Shown one piece after another: positions 11,101 to 20,515 of a stretch of DNA of 64,000 bases. The position numbers and the translations under genes are program-made. This stretch comes from Vibrio maritimus. GTDB taxonomy: Bacteria; Pseudomonadota; Gammaproteobacteria; Enterobacterales; Vibrionaceae. The notes beneath the pieces are model-generated. The model saw only the letters and a list, made by a program, of their open reading frames with translations. It did no database searches and was not told the origin of the DNA. The stretch covers positions 186,001 to 250,000 of the forward strand of contig JYJJ01000057.1 in NCBI GenBank assembly GCA_003263775.1, in the 5' to 3' direction. Each line of letters starts with the position of its first letter. The first letter of the stretch is position 1.

Positions 11101-13175
11101 CAAGATGGCTACATATCTTGTGCCAGCTGCCACGCAGAAGGCGATAGTGACCATAGGGTATGGGACTTTACCGACCGTGGCGAAGGTTGAGAAACACCAT
11201 CTCGTTATTGGGCAAGACAGGTACAGGCAATGGTCGAGTGCATTGGACCGCGAATTTTGACGAGATACAGGACTTCGAAAACGATATTCGCTATGCCTTC
11301 GGTGGTCGCGGGTTTATGGTAGACGCCTTGTTTAGCTTGTCGGAAAACCCGCTAGGGACATCGAAATCAGGTAAAAGTGAAGACTTAGATAACCTTGCGT
11401 TTTACGTCAGTAGTTTAAATCAATTCCCTAAAAGTCCTCACCGAGATGCTTCTGGCACGCTAACGGCTGAAGCCTTAACAGGCCAAGCTCTGTTTACCTC
11501 GAAAGGATGTGACACTTGCCATGCTGGTGTGTACTACACCGACATGCAAAGACACGATGTCGCACCGTCGATGCCTCTTCAGGGCAAGGCATCGGTGCTC
11601 CATTAGCTGGTACGGGCTTTGACACGCCGAGTTTGATAGGTCTTTGGGGGAGTGCGCCATATTTCCATAACGGTCAAGCGGCAACGCTGGATGATGTGTT
11701 ACAAATTGGCTCGCAGCATAGCGTGGCGGATAACGCAGAGCGCGCTGCATTGGTGGCATATCTAGAGCAGATTGAATACGAAGGCCCCGATATTGTAGTT
11801 CCCGAACCACCGCAAGCAACAACCTATACCTACCTAAGTGATCTATCGGAAACCAGTGCAACCAACGGGTGGGGGCCGATTGAAAAAGACACCAGTGTAG
11901 GTGAAAACGCGGCTAGTGATGGTCAACCGATATCCATCGGTGGTAGCGAATTTGCTAAGGGACTCGGGGTTCATGCTCACTCGGAAGTGACTTATAGCCT
12001 GACAGGCGCCACCTACGATCAGTTTACCGCATTCATCGGCGTTGATGATGAAACGGGCAGCTCAGGTTCCGTCGTGTTTGAGGTATGGCTTGATGGGGTA
12101 ATGGCTTATCAAAGTAGCGTATTGCGAGGAAGTGATGTTGCCGAGTACGTGCAAGTGAACATTCCAAGTAGCGCGCAAGAGCTCAAGCTGGTGGTAAGTG
12201 ATGCAGGTGACGGAGTCGGTAGTGACCATGGTTCTTGGGGTGACGCTAAGCTTCGCACACCAAGTGAAGGTGGCGGGGCCGCTGTTCCCGGTCTGTTTTA
12301 CGGTACCGTTCCCGGCAACATTAATGAAACTGATGCGAACCCGAAAATCTCTATTACGACCTCACTAAGCGAAACAGAAGATGCTATTGCTGGCAATACG
12401 ACAGAGGTGTTTACCGGGTATATCTACGATGCCGATGGTCAGATTTCTTTCAGTGAAAACAATGATGATAAAACGCGACTATGGATAGATGGACAGTTGG
12501 TGCTCAGCAGTGATCTCTGGAGTGATCGAGTTTCGACTGGCAACCTAAACTTATCCCCAGGTTGGCATCAGTTTGAGTTGAGGTTGAGTAACGGAAATGG
12601 GGGCAGCGGACCACATACTGGATTGGCGTTCGCCTATGACCCAGACGGTGGTGCTAACTGGATTCACCCATCCGATAATGGTTCGGGCAACCTATTTATG
12701 ACCGACGATCCAGGAAGTTCGCCAACACCGCCTACGAGCGTCTATCTTAGCGATCTACAGGAAGACAGCTCAACTAACGGCTGGGGCTCAATCGAAAAAG
12801 ATATGAGTAATGGCGAGCGAGAAGCACAAGATGGCACCACCATTTCAATAGGCGGGCAAACCTTCGCTAAAGGATTGGGGTACATGCGAACGCAACCATC
12901 ACTTATACCATCTCTGCAGGTCAATACAGTCGCTTTACTGCGAGTGTTGGTGTTGATGACGAAGTGGGTAACTCTGGCTCGGTAGTATTCCAAGTAGATC
13001 TAGATGGCGTGTTGTACTATCAAAGTGCGACATTGACCGGTTCAGATAACGCAGAATCCGTTTCTGTTGATATTCCAGTAGATGCTACGACCATCACACT
13101 TAAGGCGAATGATGCGGGAAATGGCAATGGCTATGACCACGCGAGTTGGGGGATGCGAAACTATTGCAAAACTAA
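8169..13175 (+). CDS. Giant secreted multidomain protein: beta-propellers, PKD, two CxxCH haem sites, NPCBM-PA14-NPCBM; six frame breaks
   Basis: Exported, probably extracellular or surface protein of about 1670 residues after restoring six lost bases (near 8401, 8752, 11187, 11562, 12882, 13150); each join gives continuous family sequence. The start at 8169 has an AAGGAGAAG site and a signal peptide ending near ANA-AQG. Domain order by position: LVIVD-type propeller repeats (8300-9370), bacterial Ig-like domain (9385-9690), PKD with EYSWNFGDGS (9700-9975), YVTN-type propeller (9990-11000), haem motifs CASCH (11119-11133) and CDTCH (11508-11522) in a region resembling di-haem peroxidases (DTPSLIGLWGSAPYFHNGQ), then NPCBM (11820-12260), PA14 (12285-12700) and a second NPCBM (12735-13160). 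NPCBM and PA14 domains bind glycans. Function is not known; a carbohydrate-targeted redox enzyme is an inference. Confidence 0.8.
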
Positions 13176-13184
13176 CTTGAATAG

Positions 13185-13206
13185 GGCTTGCTCCGGCAAG
13201 CCTTTT
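13185..13206 (+). terminator. Rho-independent terminator after giant haem protein gene
   Basis: GGCTTGC pairs perfectly with GCAAGCC around TCCG and is followed by TTTT. It starts 10 bases after the corrected stop at 13175, which supports that frame correction. Confidence 0.8.
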
Positions 13207-13307
13207 AATATCGCCACTTAGGCTTTGTACAAGGTTGCACTTAATCAGTAAAAGCAATAGGCTATTCAAAGCATATCGAATACCGTATCAAGGATGAATC
13301 CAGCTCT

Positions 13308-14099
13308 ATGACAAGCTCTAGTTCGGCGAATGCCACGAAAGGCTCTACCCTAGACCGAGTACTGCAAGTGCTCGCCATCGTCGCTCACAGCCGTGGTCAA
13401 CTCAACCGAGAGTCCATTGCCGAACAACTGTCGATGCCTATTGCGTCGGCCAATAAACTGATTAATCAGCTTATTTCGTTAGGTCACCTGCAAGAAAATA
13501 TCATTGGCCGTGTTATCGCAGGGCCGAATCTTCAGTCTTTATCTCATGATATTTTGAAGAATCAGCGCTTTTCAGAGCAAAGAACATCTGTGCTGCAACG
13601 TCTTTCAGACAATATCGGTGAAACGTGTGGCATTTCGGTGCCTAACGGTATCGAAATGATCTATTTTGAGCGCGTGAACTGTAACTGGCCGCTGCAAATC
13701 AATCTGGCAGAAGGCAGTCCTGTACCAATTGCAGCCTCCGCGTCGGGCAAGCTATATCTCTCCAGTTTAGAACCAGAGATAAGAGAAAATGTTGTGCAGC
13801 ATATGGGACTAACGGCTCATACGCCCAAGACCATTACTAACGAAAGCCAGTTCTTGGCCGAACTCGAACGCATTGAGTCACAAGGTTTCGGGGAAGACAA
13901 TGAAGAGTTTGTTGATGGAATGGTCGCAGTTTCTGTGCCGGTAGGTTCTGACGCGTTAAACTTTGGTTATCTGTTCTGTCATGCACCAAGTTTTCGTATG
14001 TCTCTTGAAGCATTAAAGCAGCATATTCCGGCAATGAAGAGCGCTGCACAAGAAATCTTGGATTTTACCCTCACTCAGCGCAATGCCGTAGATGGATAA
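13308..14099 (+). CDS. IclR-family transcription regulator
   Basis: 263-residue regulator. Residues about 15-75 form the winged helix-turn-helix (TLDRVLQVLAIVAHS, then IAEQLSMPIASANKLINQLISLG). The C-terminal effector domain has the usual IclR features (ETCGISVPNG, ASASGKLYLSS, GFGEDNEEFVDGMVAVSVPV). It lies tail to tail with a second, related IclR gene; both share the NWPLQI and ASASGKLYL segments and probably sense related ligands. Unbroken frame. Target genes are likely the flanking catabolic operons, but no site was proven. Confidence 0.92.
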   Translation: MTSSSSANATKGSTLDRVLQVLAIVAHSRGQLNRESIAEQLSMPIASANKLINQLISLGHLQENIIGRVIAGPNLQSLSHDILKNQRFSEQRTSVLQRLSDNIGETCGISVPNGIEMIYFERVNCNWPLQINLAEGSPVPIAASASGKLYLSSLEPEIRENVVQHMGLTAHTPKTITNESQFLAELERIESQGFGEDNEEFVDGMVAVSVPVGSDALNFGYLFCHAPSFRMSLEALKQHIPAMKSAAQEILDFTLTQRNAVDG

Positions 14100-14134
14100 T
14101 AGCTGGATCGTAGGTCATTAGTAGAAGAACAAAA

Positions 14135-14917
14135 TCACGTCGTGAGTTGTGATTTCATGTCCTGGTATACCTTTTCCAAGTTCTGCTGCGCGGCGCGTAA
14201 TATAGGTAAGTAATTCTCTAGCTCAGCAACGTCTTTTCTACTCTTTGGACAATGACAGAATAACGCCGCCATGAAGTTGTTGTCTTGGTCATACAGCGGT
14301 AGCGCAATCGCAACCATACCATCGATGAACTCCTCATCATCCACACTAAAACCGCGTTTTTGAATCAAGCTGAGCTCTTTCTTAAGGGCTTGGATATCGG
14401 TGATGGTGTTTTTGGCGTATTGAGTCAGCTCAATTTTGTTAAACACACGTCTCAGTTGAGTGGCGGACAGAGTACTCAAGTAAAGCTTTCCACTGGCGGA
14501 TGCCCAAAGAGGAGTAGGGAAGCCCACAGGAATAACGATTTGAAGCGGCCAATTGGTTTGGATTCGATCGTAATACACCATGTGAGGGGATGGGTCTTCG
14601 TTCACGAGCGCTAATCCACAAGTTTCTTCAAGCTTGTTGGATAGTCCTTGAAGTATCGCCTGTCGCTGTAACTTGTGTTGGTTTGTCCATCTCACGTCGA
14701 GTGCGATAGAGAGCAATTGTGAGCCAGGATAAAAGTGGCCTCGCTCATCGGATTGAACGTAATTGGCCTCTTCAAGCTGCTGTAAGAGTCGATGGCACGT
14801 GGGTTTAGGAATGCCAGATTCAAAAATAATATCAGAGGCAGCGATAGGGCTTCCTGCTTCTCCGATCCTCTCAATTACATCAATGAGACGGTCAACTGAG
14901 TTTACTTTTTCTGACAC
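14135..14917 (-). CDS. IclR-family transcription regulator, second copy
   Basis: 260-residue regulator with N-terminal winged helix (NSVDRLIDVIERIGEAG, then IPKPTCHRLLQQLEEANYV) and a C-terminal effector domain (EETCGLALVNE, NWPLQIVIPVG, ASASGKLYLSTL, GFSVDDEEFIDGMVAIALPL). It is clearly paralogous to the IclR gene at 13308-14099 and convergent with it; AAATCAC/GTGATTT at 14132-14155 may act as a shared terminator. The SMP-30 and ABC genes lie on the same strand upstream. IclR proteins often control aromatic acid or sugar acid genes. Confidence 0.92.
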   Translation of the reverse strand: MSEKVNSVDRLIDVIERIGEAGSPIAASDIIFESGIPKPTCHRLLQQLEEANYVQSDERGHFYPGSQLLSIALDVRWTNQHKLQRQAILQGLSNKLEETCGLALVNEDPSPHMVYYDRIQTNWPLQIVIPVGFPTPLWASASGKLYLSTLSATQLRRVFNKIELTQYAKNTITDIQALKKELSLIQKRGFSVDDEEFIDGMVAIALPLYDQDNNFMAALFCHCPKSRKDVAELENYLPILRAAQQNLEKVYQDMKSQLTT

Positions 14918-14996
14918 CTTAATCTTCCCTTAAAAAGTTTGCCCTTGAATAGTGAAGGACAACAAGACGTTATATTCCCAAACTCTGAGTTGAGTT

Positions 14997-15910
14997 TCAA
15001 CCAGCGACGAGCTGGGATAGTGACATTACATTGTGTTTCACTGAACGTTCAGGGTGGCCTTTTGTTGGGGCGGACAGGCTAAATAGGCAACCAGATTGCG
15101 GATAGTGTTCGAGCTCCTCTGGTGATAGCTCGTAAGCTGCAGTCGTTACGTAGAGCGTCTCAAAATTATGTCCGCCAAAGGTACATCGTGTGGCGTGTTT
15201 GACGGGAAGCTCGATTTCACCGAGCTTAGTTGGATGTCCTCTATGCGTTAATGAAGGGGAGTAATAACTGACAATGCCACAATCCCAGTGACAGACGTAG
15301 AGGTTACCTAATCTGTCCACCGTTAGGCCATCGGGATAGCCTTGAGATTTATCGAACTCAATGAAAACGGATTTGCTGAGTATTTGCGTCAGGGAGTCAT
15401 CCAACTGATACTCATACACTTTCCTCTGGAACATATTAGAGCAGTAGGCACGTTTAAGCTTTTGGTTAATCGCAATGCCATTGGCAACGCTAAAGCCTGA
15501 TCGAGTTTGACTAAATCCCCTTCACGTAATGCGTATAGCTTTCCGTCAGGCAAGTCTAAATCTGCACTGTTCATTGTTCCAAACCAGATCTCTCCGTTGG
15601 GTGAAGCGATGGCGTCATTTAAATGCAGGTGCGCATGCTCGCTGCACGGGTCGATGATCTTTGAAGTGACCTCAAATTGATGATTTAAAAGAAATAGCCC
15701 CTGTTTACTCGCACAGATCCACGAGTCGTTCTCACCGGGCACGATGGCGGTGACATCGAATGGGACGGTATAGCAGTGAGTGGCATGGGTAGTAGTGCTG
15801 GTTTGATAAATCTCTCTTCCCGCAGCATCAACCCAAACGATGGATTTGGTTGAATCTGACCAGATAGGCGATTCACCGATGCTGGCGTGAGTGTGTTCGT
15901 AGATAAACAT
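14997..15910 (-). CDS. SMP-30/gluconolactonase family lactonase, one frame break
   Basis: Six-bladed propeller lactonase of about 305 residues that opens aldonolactones with a divalent metal. Metal ligands are visible as Glu in GESPIW near residue 13, Asn in the NDAIASPNGEIWFG segment, Asn in SVANGIAIN, and Asp in GYPDGLTVD. The frame breaks near 15497: LDQALALP should read DQGFSVANGIAIN, restored by adding one G to a G pair, and the two pieces then form one protein. No signal peptide, so cytoplasmic. Next to a sugar ABC importer and a GH94 phosphorylase it probably hydrolyses a sugar lactone to its aldonate. A long perfect palindrome overlaps its translation start. Confidence 0.85.
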
Positions 15911-15913
15911 TAA

Positions 15914-15954
15914 TTTAACCTATATTGATACAATAAGAATCAATATAGGTTAAA
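15914..15954 (-). promoter_or_regulatory. Perfect 16-base inverted repeat at the SMP-30 translation start
   Basis: TTTAACCTATATTGAT (15914-15929) is repeated exactly in reverse complement at 15939-15954, with a 9-base loop. It begins 4 bases before the SMP-30 start codon, so on the messenger the proximal arm contains the likely AGG ribosome site. It could be an operator for one of the adjacent IclR proteins, or a hairpin that hides the ribosome site. Confidence 0.6.
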
Positions 15955-16019
15955 TATAGTCTTTGGGCTTTGAATATGTGAAAAGTGTGAACTGGGTTAG
16001 TTGAAAGAGGGAAGGTAAA

Positions 16020-16045
16020 CGGACACCCACAAGGTTAGGTGTCCG
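16020..16045 (-). terminator. Hairpin after the ABC importer operon
   Basis: CGGACACC and GGTGTCCG form a perfect 8-base stem with a 10-base loop just downstream of the ATPase stop at 16061. On the minus strand a short T stretch (TTTACC) follows. A terminator or a 3' end stabiliser for the ABC messenger is likely. Confidence 0.55.
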
Positions 16046-16060
16046 CGTCATTAATGAAAG

Positions 16061-17145
16061 CTATAGTCTAAGCGTGGTCTGTGAATCGAAAATTGAGCAG
16101 TTGTTTGCATCAACATTGACCGTGACTTGATCGCCTGCAGCAATGCTTTCTTCCGACGTGACTCGATGAGACAACGTATGCTGCTCGCTAAACTTCGTCC
16201 AGACTAAGGTATCGGATCCCATAGGTTCAACGAGTTCAACTTGGCCGACTAGAGCGTTATTGGCGGCATTTTCTTTCACTATTAAGTGCTCAGGTCTAAT
16301 GCCAAGTGTGACACTCATTTTATCCGCAGGAGGCTGTGAAAATGGATAGTCAGTGACATCGATGAGTAAACCGTGCGAGTTGAACGTGATTGCCTGTGGT
16401 GTCACTTCTAACTGCCCTTCGATGCAGTTCATAGCAGGCGAACCCAGGAACGTAGCAACAAATAGGTTTTGAGGCTTGTTGTAGACATTGTGCGGGGTAT
16501 CTAGTTGTTGAATGATACCGTCTTTCATTACCGCGATACGATCCGCCAGTGTCAGAGCTTCAATTTGGTCATGAGTTACATAGATCATGGTGGCGTTGAG
16601 CGTCTTGTGAAGCTTTTTGATTTCCAGTCTTAGCTCGGCTCGAAGCTTTGCATCTAGATTCGACAGAGGTTCGTCAAATAGATAGATATCGGCATCACGA
16701 ACCAAGCACGACCGATTGCCACACGTTGGCGCTGTCCACCTGAAAGGGCGGAAGGCTTACGCTTTAATAGTGGTTCGAGTTGGAGCAATTTAGCAGCCCA
16801 CGCCACCTTCTTGTTGATCGTCTCTTTATCAACACCCGCAATACGAAGGCCAAATGACATGTTCTTTTCAACGCTCATGGTTGGGTAAAGTGCGTAGGAC
16901 TGAAACACCATACCGATCCCACGATCTTTAGGATCCGCCCACGTCACGTCTTTGCCATCAAAGTGAATCGAACCACCTGAGGTATCAATCAGTCCACCAA
17001 TGGCATTCAATAGGGTGGATTTGCCACAACCTGAAGGGCCAAGGAGTACCAAAAACTCTCCGTCATTAATGGCAAGGTCTAGTTGGTCGACGATCTTGAT
17101 TGAGTCATAGCTGATATCAAGTTTGCTAATATTTACGATTCCCAT
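16061..17145 (-). CDS. Sugar ABC transporter ATP-binding protein (UgpC/MsmK/MalK type), one frame break
   Basis: Cytoplasmic ATPase of about 361 residues that powers the adjacent importer. Walker A is GPSGCGKST, the Q-loop is in MVFQSYALYP, the signature is LSGGQRQRVAIGRA, Walker B is IYLFDEPLSNLDAK, and the switch His is in YVTHDQIEALTLADR. A C-terminal TOBE/OB regulatory domain follows (GIRPEHL). The frame breaks at about 16705, where GRAWFVM should be GRALVRDADIYLFDEP; one T is missing. The start at 17145 (MGIVNISKLDI) is preferred over an upstream in-frame start that overlaps the permease gene. The four importer genes run in one operon toward lower coordinates. Confidence 0.93.
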
Positions 17146-17149
17146 AGCG

Positions 17150-18056
17150 TTATCCTTTAACTGCACCAGAGGCGATACCACGCACAAACCAGCGTCCTGA
17201 TGCGACGTAAATGATTAGTGGTACTAGTGATGTAAGAATAGTGGCGGCCATGTTCACGTTATAGGCGCGCTCACCAGTAGTGGTGTTGACGATGTTGTTC
17301 AGTTGAACCGTCATTGGAAGGTTATCGTTGCCCGCAAAGACTAAACCAATTAAGAAGTCGTTCCAGATATTGGTCACCTGCATGATCACTGCGACGATGA
17401 TGATCGGCACTGACATAGGTAGCATGATGGTGAAGAACACTTTGAAAAATCCTGCGCCGTCGATGCGAGCGGCATTGAATAGCTCCATTGGCAACGTGCT
17501 GTAGTAGTTTCTAAATAGTAGCGTCATGATCGCATGCCGAAGATAACGTGTGAAACCACAACACCCGTAAGCGTTCCATAAATTCCGATATCGGCGTAAA
17601 CGCGAATCAGCGGGTAGATAAACACCTGATAAGGGATGAATGCCCCAAGCAGAAGCAAGCAAACAGTAAGTTAGCGCCTTTTATTTTCCAAAATGACAGG
17701 GCATAACCATTGATTGCGCCAAATAGAACAGAGATGACCACACTAGGGATTAAGATACGAACAGAGTTCCAAAAACCTACCTGTAGACCACTACAATCAA
17801 GACCAGTACATGCGCTGCTCCAAGCCACTTTCCAAGCGTCCAGCGTGAAGTTTTGCGGTAGGGCAAAGATTGAAGACAGACGAATCTCGTCGAGCTCTTT
17901 GAAAGAAGTGACCAGCATGACGTAGAGCGGCAGCAAGAAAAATAGAGCGGTAATGGTCAAAAAGCCATAGACACCGACACGTCCCCAGCGAGCTTTGACG
18001 GACATGACGCGTTTGGTGGGTGTCGCACCCATTGTAGGTGAAAGAGTCGCAGACAT
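17150..18056 (-). CDS. Sugar ABC transporter permease, MalG/UgpE type, two frame breaks
   Basis: Inner-membrane permease of about 302 residues. The first membrane helix is near VYGFLTITALFFLLPLYVMLV. The central part is scrambled by two lost bases (about 17655 and 17531). The corrected frame reads LLLGAFIPYQVFIYPLIRVY, then IGIYGTLTGVVVSHVIFGMP, then IMTLLFRNYYSTLP, the normal MalG core. The EAA-type coupling loop appears as ELFNAARIDGAGFFKVFF. The gene ends 4 bases from the ATPase start and begins 3 bases after the MalF-type stop, so translation is probably coupled. Confidence 0.9.
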
Positions 18057-18059
18057 AAG

Positions 18060-18953
18060 TTACCTACCTTGCTTCTTGATGTAGTTCGAATAAATAAATG
18101 GCGTAATCAAGCACAAGACCGTGGTCAACATAACCGTTGAAGCTGCGGTGGCAAGGCCGATATTGGCGCGCTCGAATAGGTTATCCATAATGAACTTTGC
18201 TGGAACTTCACTGGCCACGCCAGGGCCGCCGCCTGTCATCGCGACAACAACGTCATACATTTTGATGATGCTAATCGACAGCAATACAACGGTTGTAATA
18301 ATCATTGGGCGTAGCATAGGGAGAATAATGCTGATGTAGACACGCCAAGTGGGGATACCATCTATTTTTGTTGCCTTCCATAGGTCGTCGTCAATACCAC
18401 GAAGACCCGCGAGGAGGAGCGCCATGACCAGTCCGGCGCCTTGCCAAACTGCGGCAATGACAACGGTGTAAAGCACCATATTAGGATCGACAATCCAGTC
18501 GAATGTGAACGACTCCCAGCCAAGAGATTGCATGGTGTTTTGAATACCTAACTGAGGGTTAAATATCCACTGCCAAACTAAACCTGTCACGATAAATGAC
18601 ATTGCATAAGGGAATAGAAAAACGGTTCTGAAAAAGCTCTCGGCTTTAATTTTCTGGTCAATAAACACAGAAAGTAGAAATCCAAGTACAAAGCAAATCG
18701 CTAAGAAGAGAAAGGCGATGATCAGTAGGTTTTCTAGCGAGACTATCCAACGGGATGTGCTAAAGAGTCGCTCATATTGAGCAAAGCCAACGAAATCGTT
18801 TTTCGGCAACATTCTTGAGCTAGAAAACGACAGACGTACTGACCAAACCATAGTACCCATGTAGGCAATCATGACCGTTAATGCCATGGGTAGAGCAGCC
18901 ACATAGGCTAGGGCGTTACGTTTTAGGTGTCTTTGCACCGCAGCAACATTCAT
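18060..18953 (-). CDS. Sugar ABC transporter permease, MalF/UgpA type
   Basis: Inner-membrane permease of 297 residues with about six membrane helices, starting at AYVAALPMALTVMIAYMGTM. The coupling loop is present (LWKATKIDGIPTWRVYISIILP). No large periplasmic insert is seen between helices, unlike E. coli MalF, which fits the carbohydrate uptake-1 family. The start has a purine-rich site (ACTTTGGAG) upstream. It partners with the MalG-type protein and the binding protein of the same operon. Frame is intact. Confidence 0.93.
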   Translation of the reverse strand: MNVAAVQRHLKRNALAYVAALPMALTVMIAYMGTMVWSVRLSFSSSRMLPKNDFVGFAQYERLFSTSRWIVSLENLLIIAFLFLAICFVLGFLLSVFIDQKIKAESFFRTVFLFPYAMSFIVTGLVWQWIFNPQLGIQNTMQSLGWESFTFDWIVDPNMVLYTVVIAAVWQGAGLVMALLLAGLRGIDDDLWKATKIDGIPTWRVYISIILPMLRPMIITTVVLLSISIIKMYDVVVAMTGGGPGVASEVPAKFIMDNLFERANIGLATAASTVMLTTVLCLITPFIYSNYIKKQGR

Positions 18954-19033
18954 GGATGCACTCCAAAGTAAGTCTTAATGAGGAAGCATTTCATTGAATG
19001 GCGCACCGAGGTGCGCCGTTAACAACAGTGAGA

Positions 19034-20260
19034 TTAATCGCGAAGTGCTTGAGTGAAGATGGCAACTGCCTTATCCGTCGTCATGTTCTGTGCGTTCCAC
19101 ACTTCAGTGACGGCGTCTTTTAAAGAGCCATACAGGTACTCTTCCATTAGCATTGAGCCATCTGGGATTTGGCGCTCGGCAACTTTGAGGATAGCTGCGC
19201 CTTTTTGAGCACAGATATCCATGTTAGACACATCAATATCAGTACGAACAGGAACGGAGCCTTTCAGGTTGTTAAATTTCACCTGTGTTTCTGGGCTCAG
19301 CATAGACTCAACAAGTTTCTTTTGAGCTGCGACTTGTTCGCTATCGTCTGTTTTCGGAAATACAAAAACATCTCCGCCGACAATATAAAGAGAGTCGTCA
19401 CCTAGGCCAGGGAAGCAGCCGTAGTCTTGCCCCGGGATCTTGTTCGCTTGTGTGAACTCGCCTTTCGCCCAGTCACCCATAATTTGAATGCCCGCTTTGT
19501 CGTTGATGACAAGGCTGGTCGTGTCATTCCAGTTACGACCTGGTGAACCTGCATCGACGTAAGGCTTAAGTTTCAGGAAGGTATCGACCACCTGTTTGAA
19601 CTCGTCGGAATTTAGTGTTTTTGCGTCGCGCTTACCTAGAGCGTCTAGGTAAAGCTGCTTGCCACCCACGTTACTTAGAACCGTTGCGAACAGAAGGTTT
19701 TCCTGCCAATTCTGACCACCAAGAGCAAGTGGGATGTAGCCAGCAGATTTGAGTTTATCAAGGCTCGCGAACAGCTCATCGACCGTTTGAGGCTCTTTAT
19801 CAATGCCCGCTTTTTCAAATGCTTCCTTTGAGTACCAGAACCAACCAGGCATATGGATGTTGACTGGAGCTGCATAGAAATGTCCGTCCACTTTGATGGC
19901 GTTTAGCGTTGGTGCAGGCAGGATTTGTTCCCAGTTATTTGCTAAAGCGACATCATCAATATTGTTCAGCATCCCTTCAGCAATCATTTCATGGTACTGC
20001 TGAGAGGTATTGAATAACGCTGCTGTGGTCGGAGAGCCACCTAACATGCGGTTCATCGCTGCGCTTCGAGCATTCGAACCACCGGCAACTGCACTGTCTT
20101 TCCAAGTGCCACCTTGCGCTTCAAATGATTCTGCTAACACCTTGATAGCTGCCGATTCGCCGCCGGAAGTCCACCAGTGCATAACTTCGGCTTCTTCCTT
20201 GGCAATAACCGGAGATGCGATAAGTCCAATGATCGTAGCGAGCGTAAGTTTCTTCATCAT
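19034..20260 (-). CDS. Sugar ABC transporter substrate-binding protein
   Basis: Periplasmic binding protein of 408 residues, family 1 (UgpB/MalE-like). Signal peptide MMKKLTLATIIGLIASPVIA precedes KEEAEVMHWWTSGGES, a typical mature start. The longer in-frame start at 20317 is rejected because it adds a Thr/Lys-rich tail ahead of the signal peptide. Later features typical of the family are MGDWAKGEFTQ and the aromatic residues expected for sugar stacking (PGWFWYSKEAFEKAGID). It delivers the sugar to the permease pair. The gene is first in its operon; a LacI regulator is divergently transcribed from the other side of the control region. Confidence 0.93.
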   Translation of the reverse strand: MMKKLTLATIIGLIASPVIAKEEAEVMHWWTSGGESAAIKVLAESFEAQGGTWKDSAVAGGSNARSAAMNRMLGGSPTTAALFNTSQQYHEMIAEGMLNNIDDVALANNWEQILPAPTLNAIKVDGHFYAAPVNIHMPGWFWYSKEAFEKAGIDKEPQTVDELFASLDKLKSAGYIPLALGGQNWQENLLFATVLSNVGGKQLYLDALGKRDAKTLNSDEFKQVVDTFLKLKPYVDAGSPGRNWNDTTSLVINDKAGIQIMGDWAKGEFTQANKIPGQDYGCFPGLGDDSLYIVGGDVFVFPKTDDSEQVAAQKKLVESMLSPETQVKFNNLKGSVPVRTDIDVSNMDICAQKGAAILKVAERQIPDGSMLMEEYLYGSLKDAVTEVWNAQNMTTDKAVAIFTQALRD

Positions 20261-20318
20261 GGGGATACCTTTTGTTTTCGTTATTGTGCCTGTTTTTGTA
20301 ATTGGATTGGTTATCATG

Positions 20319-20328
20319 GAATCGATTC
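20319..20328. promoter_or_regulatory. Candidate LacI-type half of the divergent control region (GAATCGATTC)
   Basis: A perfect 10-base palindrome with central CG, 59 bases before the binding-protein start. LacI-family operators have central CG palindromes. Short, so it may be chance. Confidence 0.3.
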
Positions 20329-20395
20329 ATTTGTCTATTTTATAACGCTCATTTCCGTATTGTTCTAGAGGTTTTTTGATTGATTTATAAACATG

Positions 20396-20409
20396 TGTTA
20401 CCGGTCACA
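20396..20409. promoter_or_regulatory. Candidate LacI/GntR-type operator TGTTACCGGTCACA
   Basis: A 14-base near-perfect palindrome with central CG (one mismatched pair) in the gap between the ABC operon and the divergent LacI gene. It closely resembles the GntR-type site form TGTTACC-GGTAACA of the LacI family. The likely ligand of the encoded LacI protein is therefore a sugar or sugar acid, and autoregulation plus control of the ABC operon is expected. Confidence 0.6.
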
Positions 20410-20515
20410 TTCCATGTAAAATGCGCAGTTTTTAGCAAAATTGGCTGTATAAGTGCCCAATATCGCTTTAGTATTAACGATAAGTCATCAATTTAACCAA
20501 CGTGAGTAAAACCTA

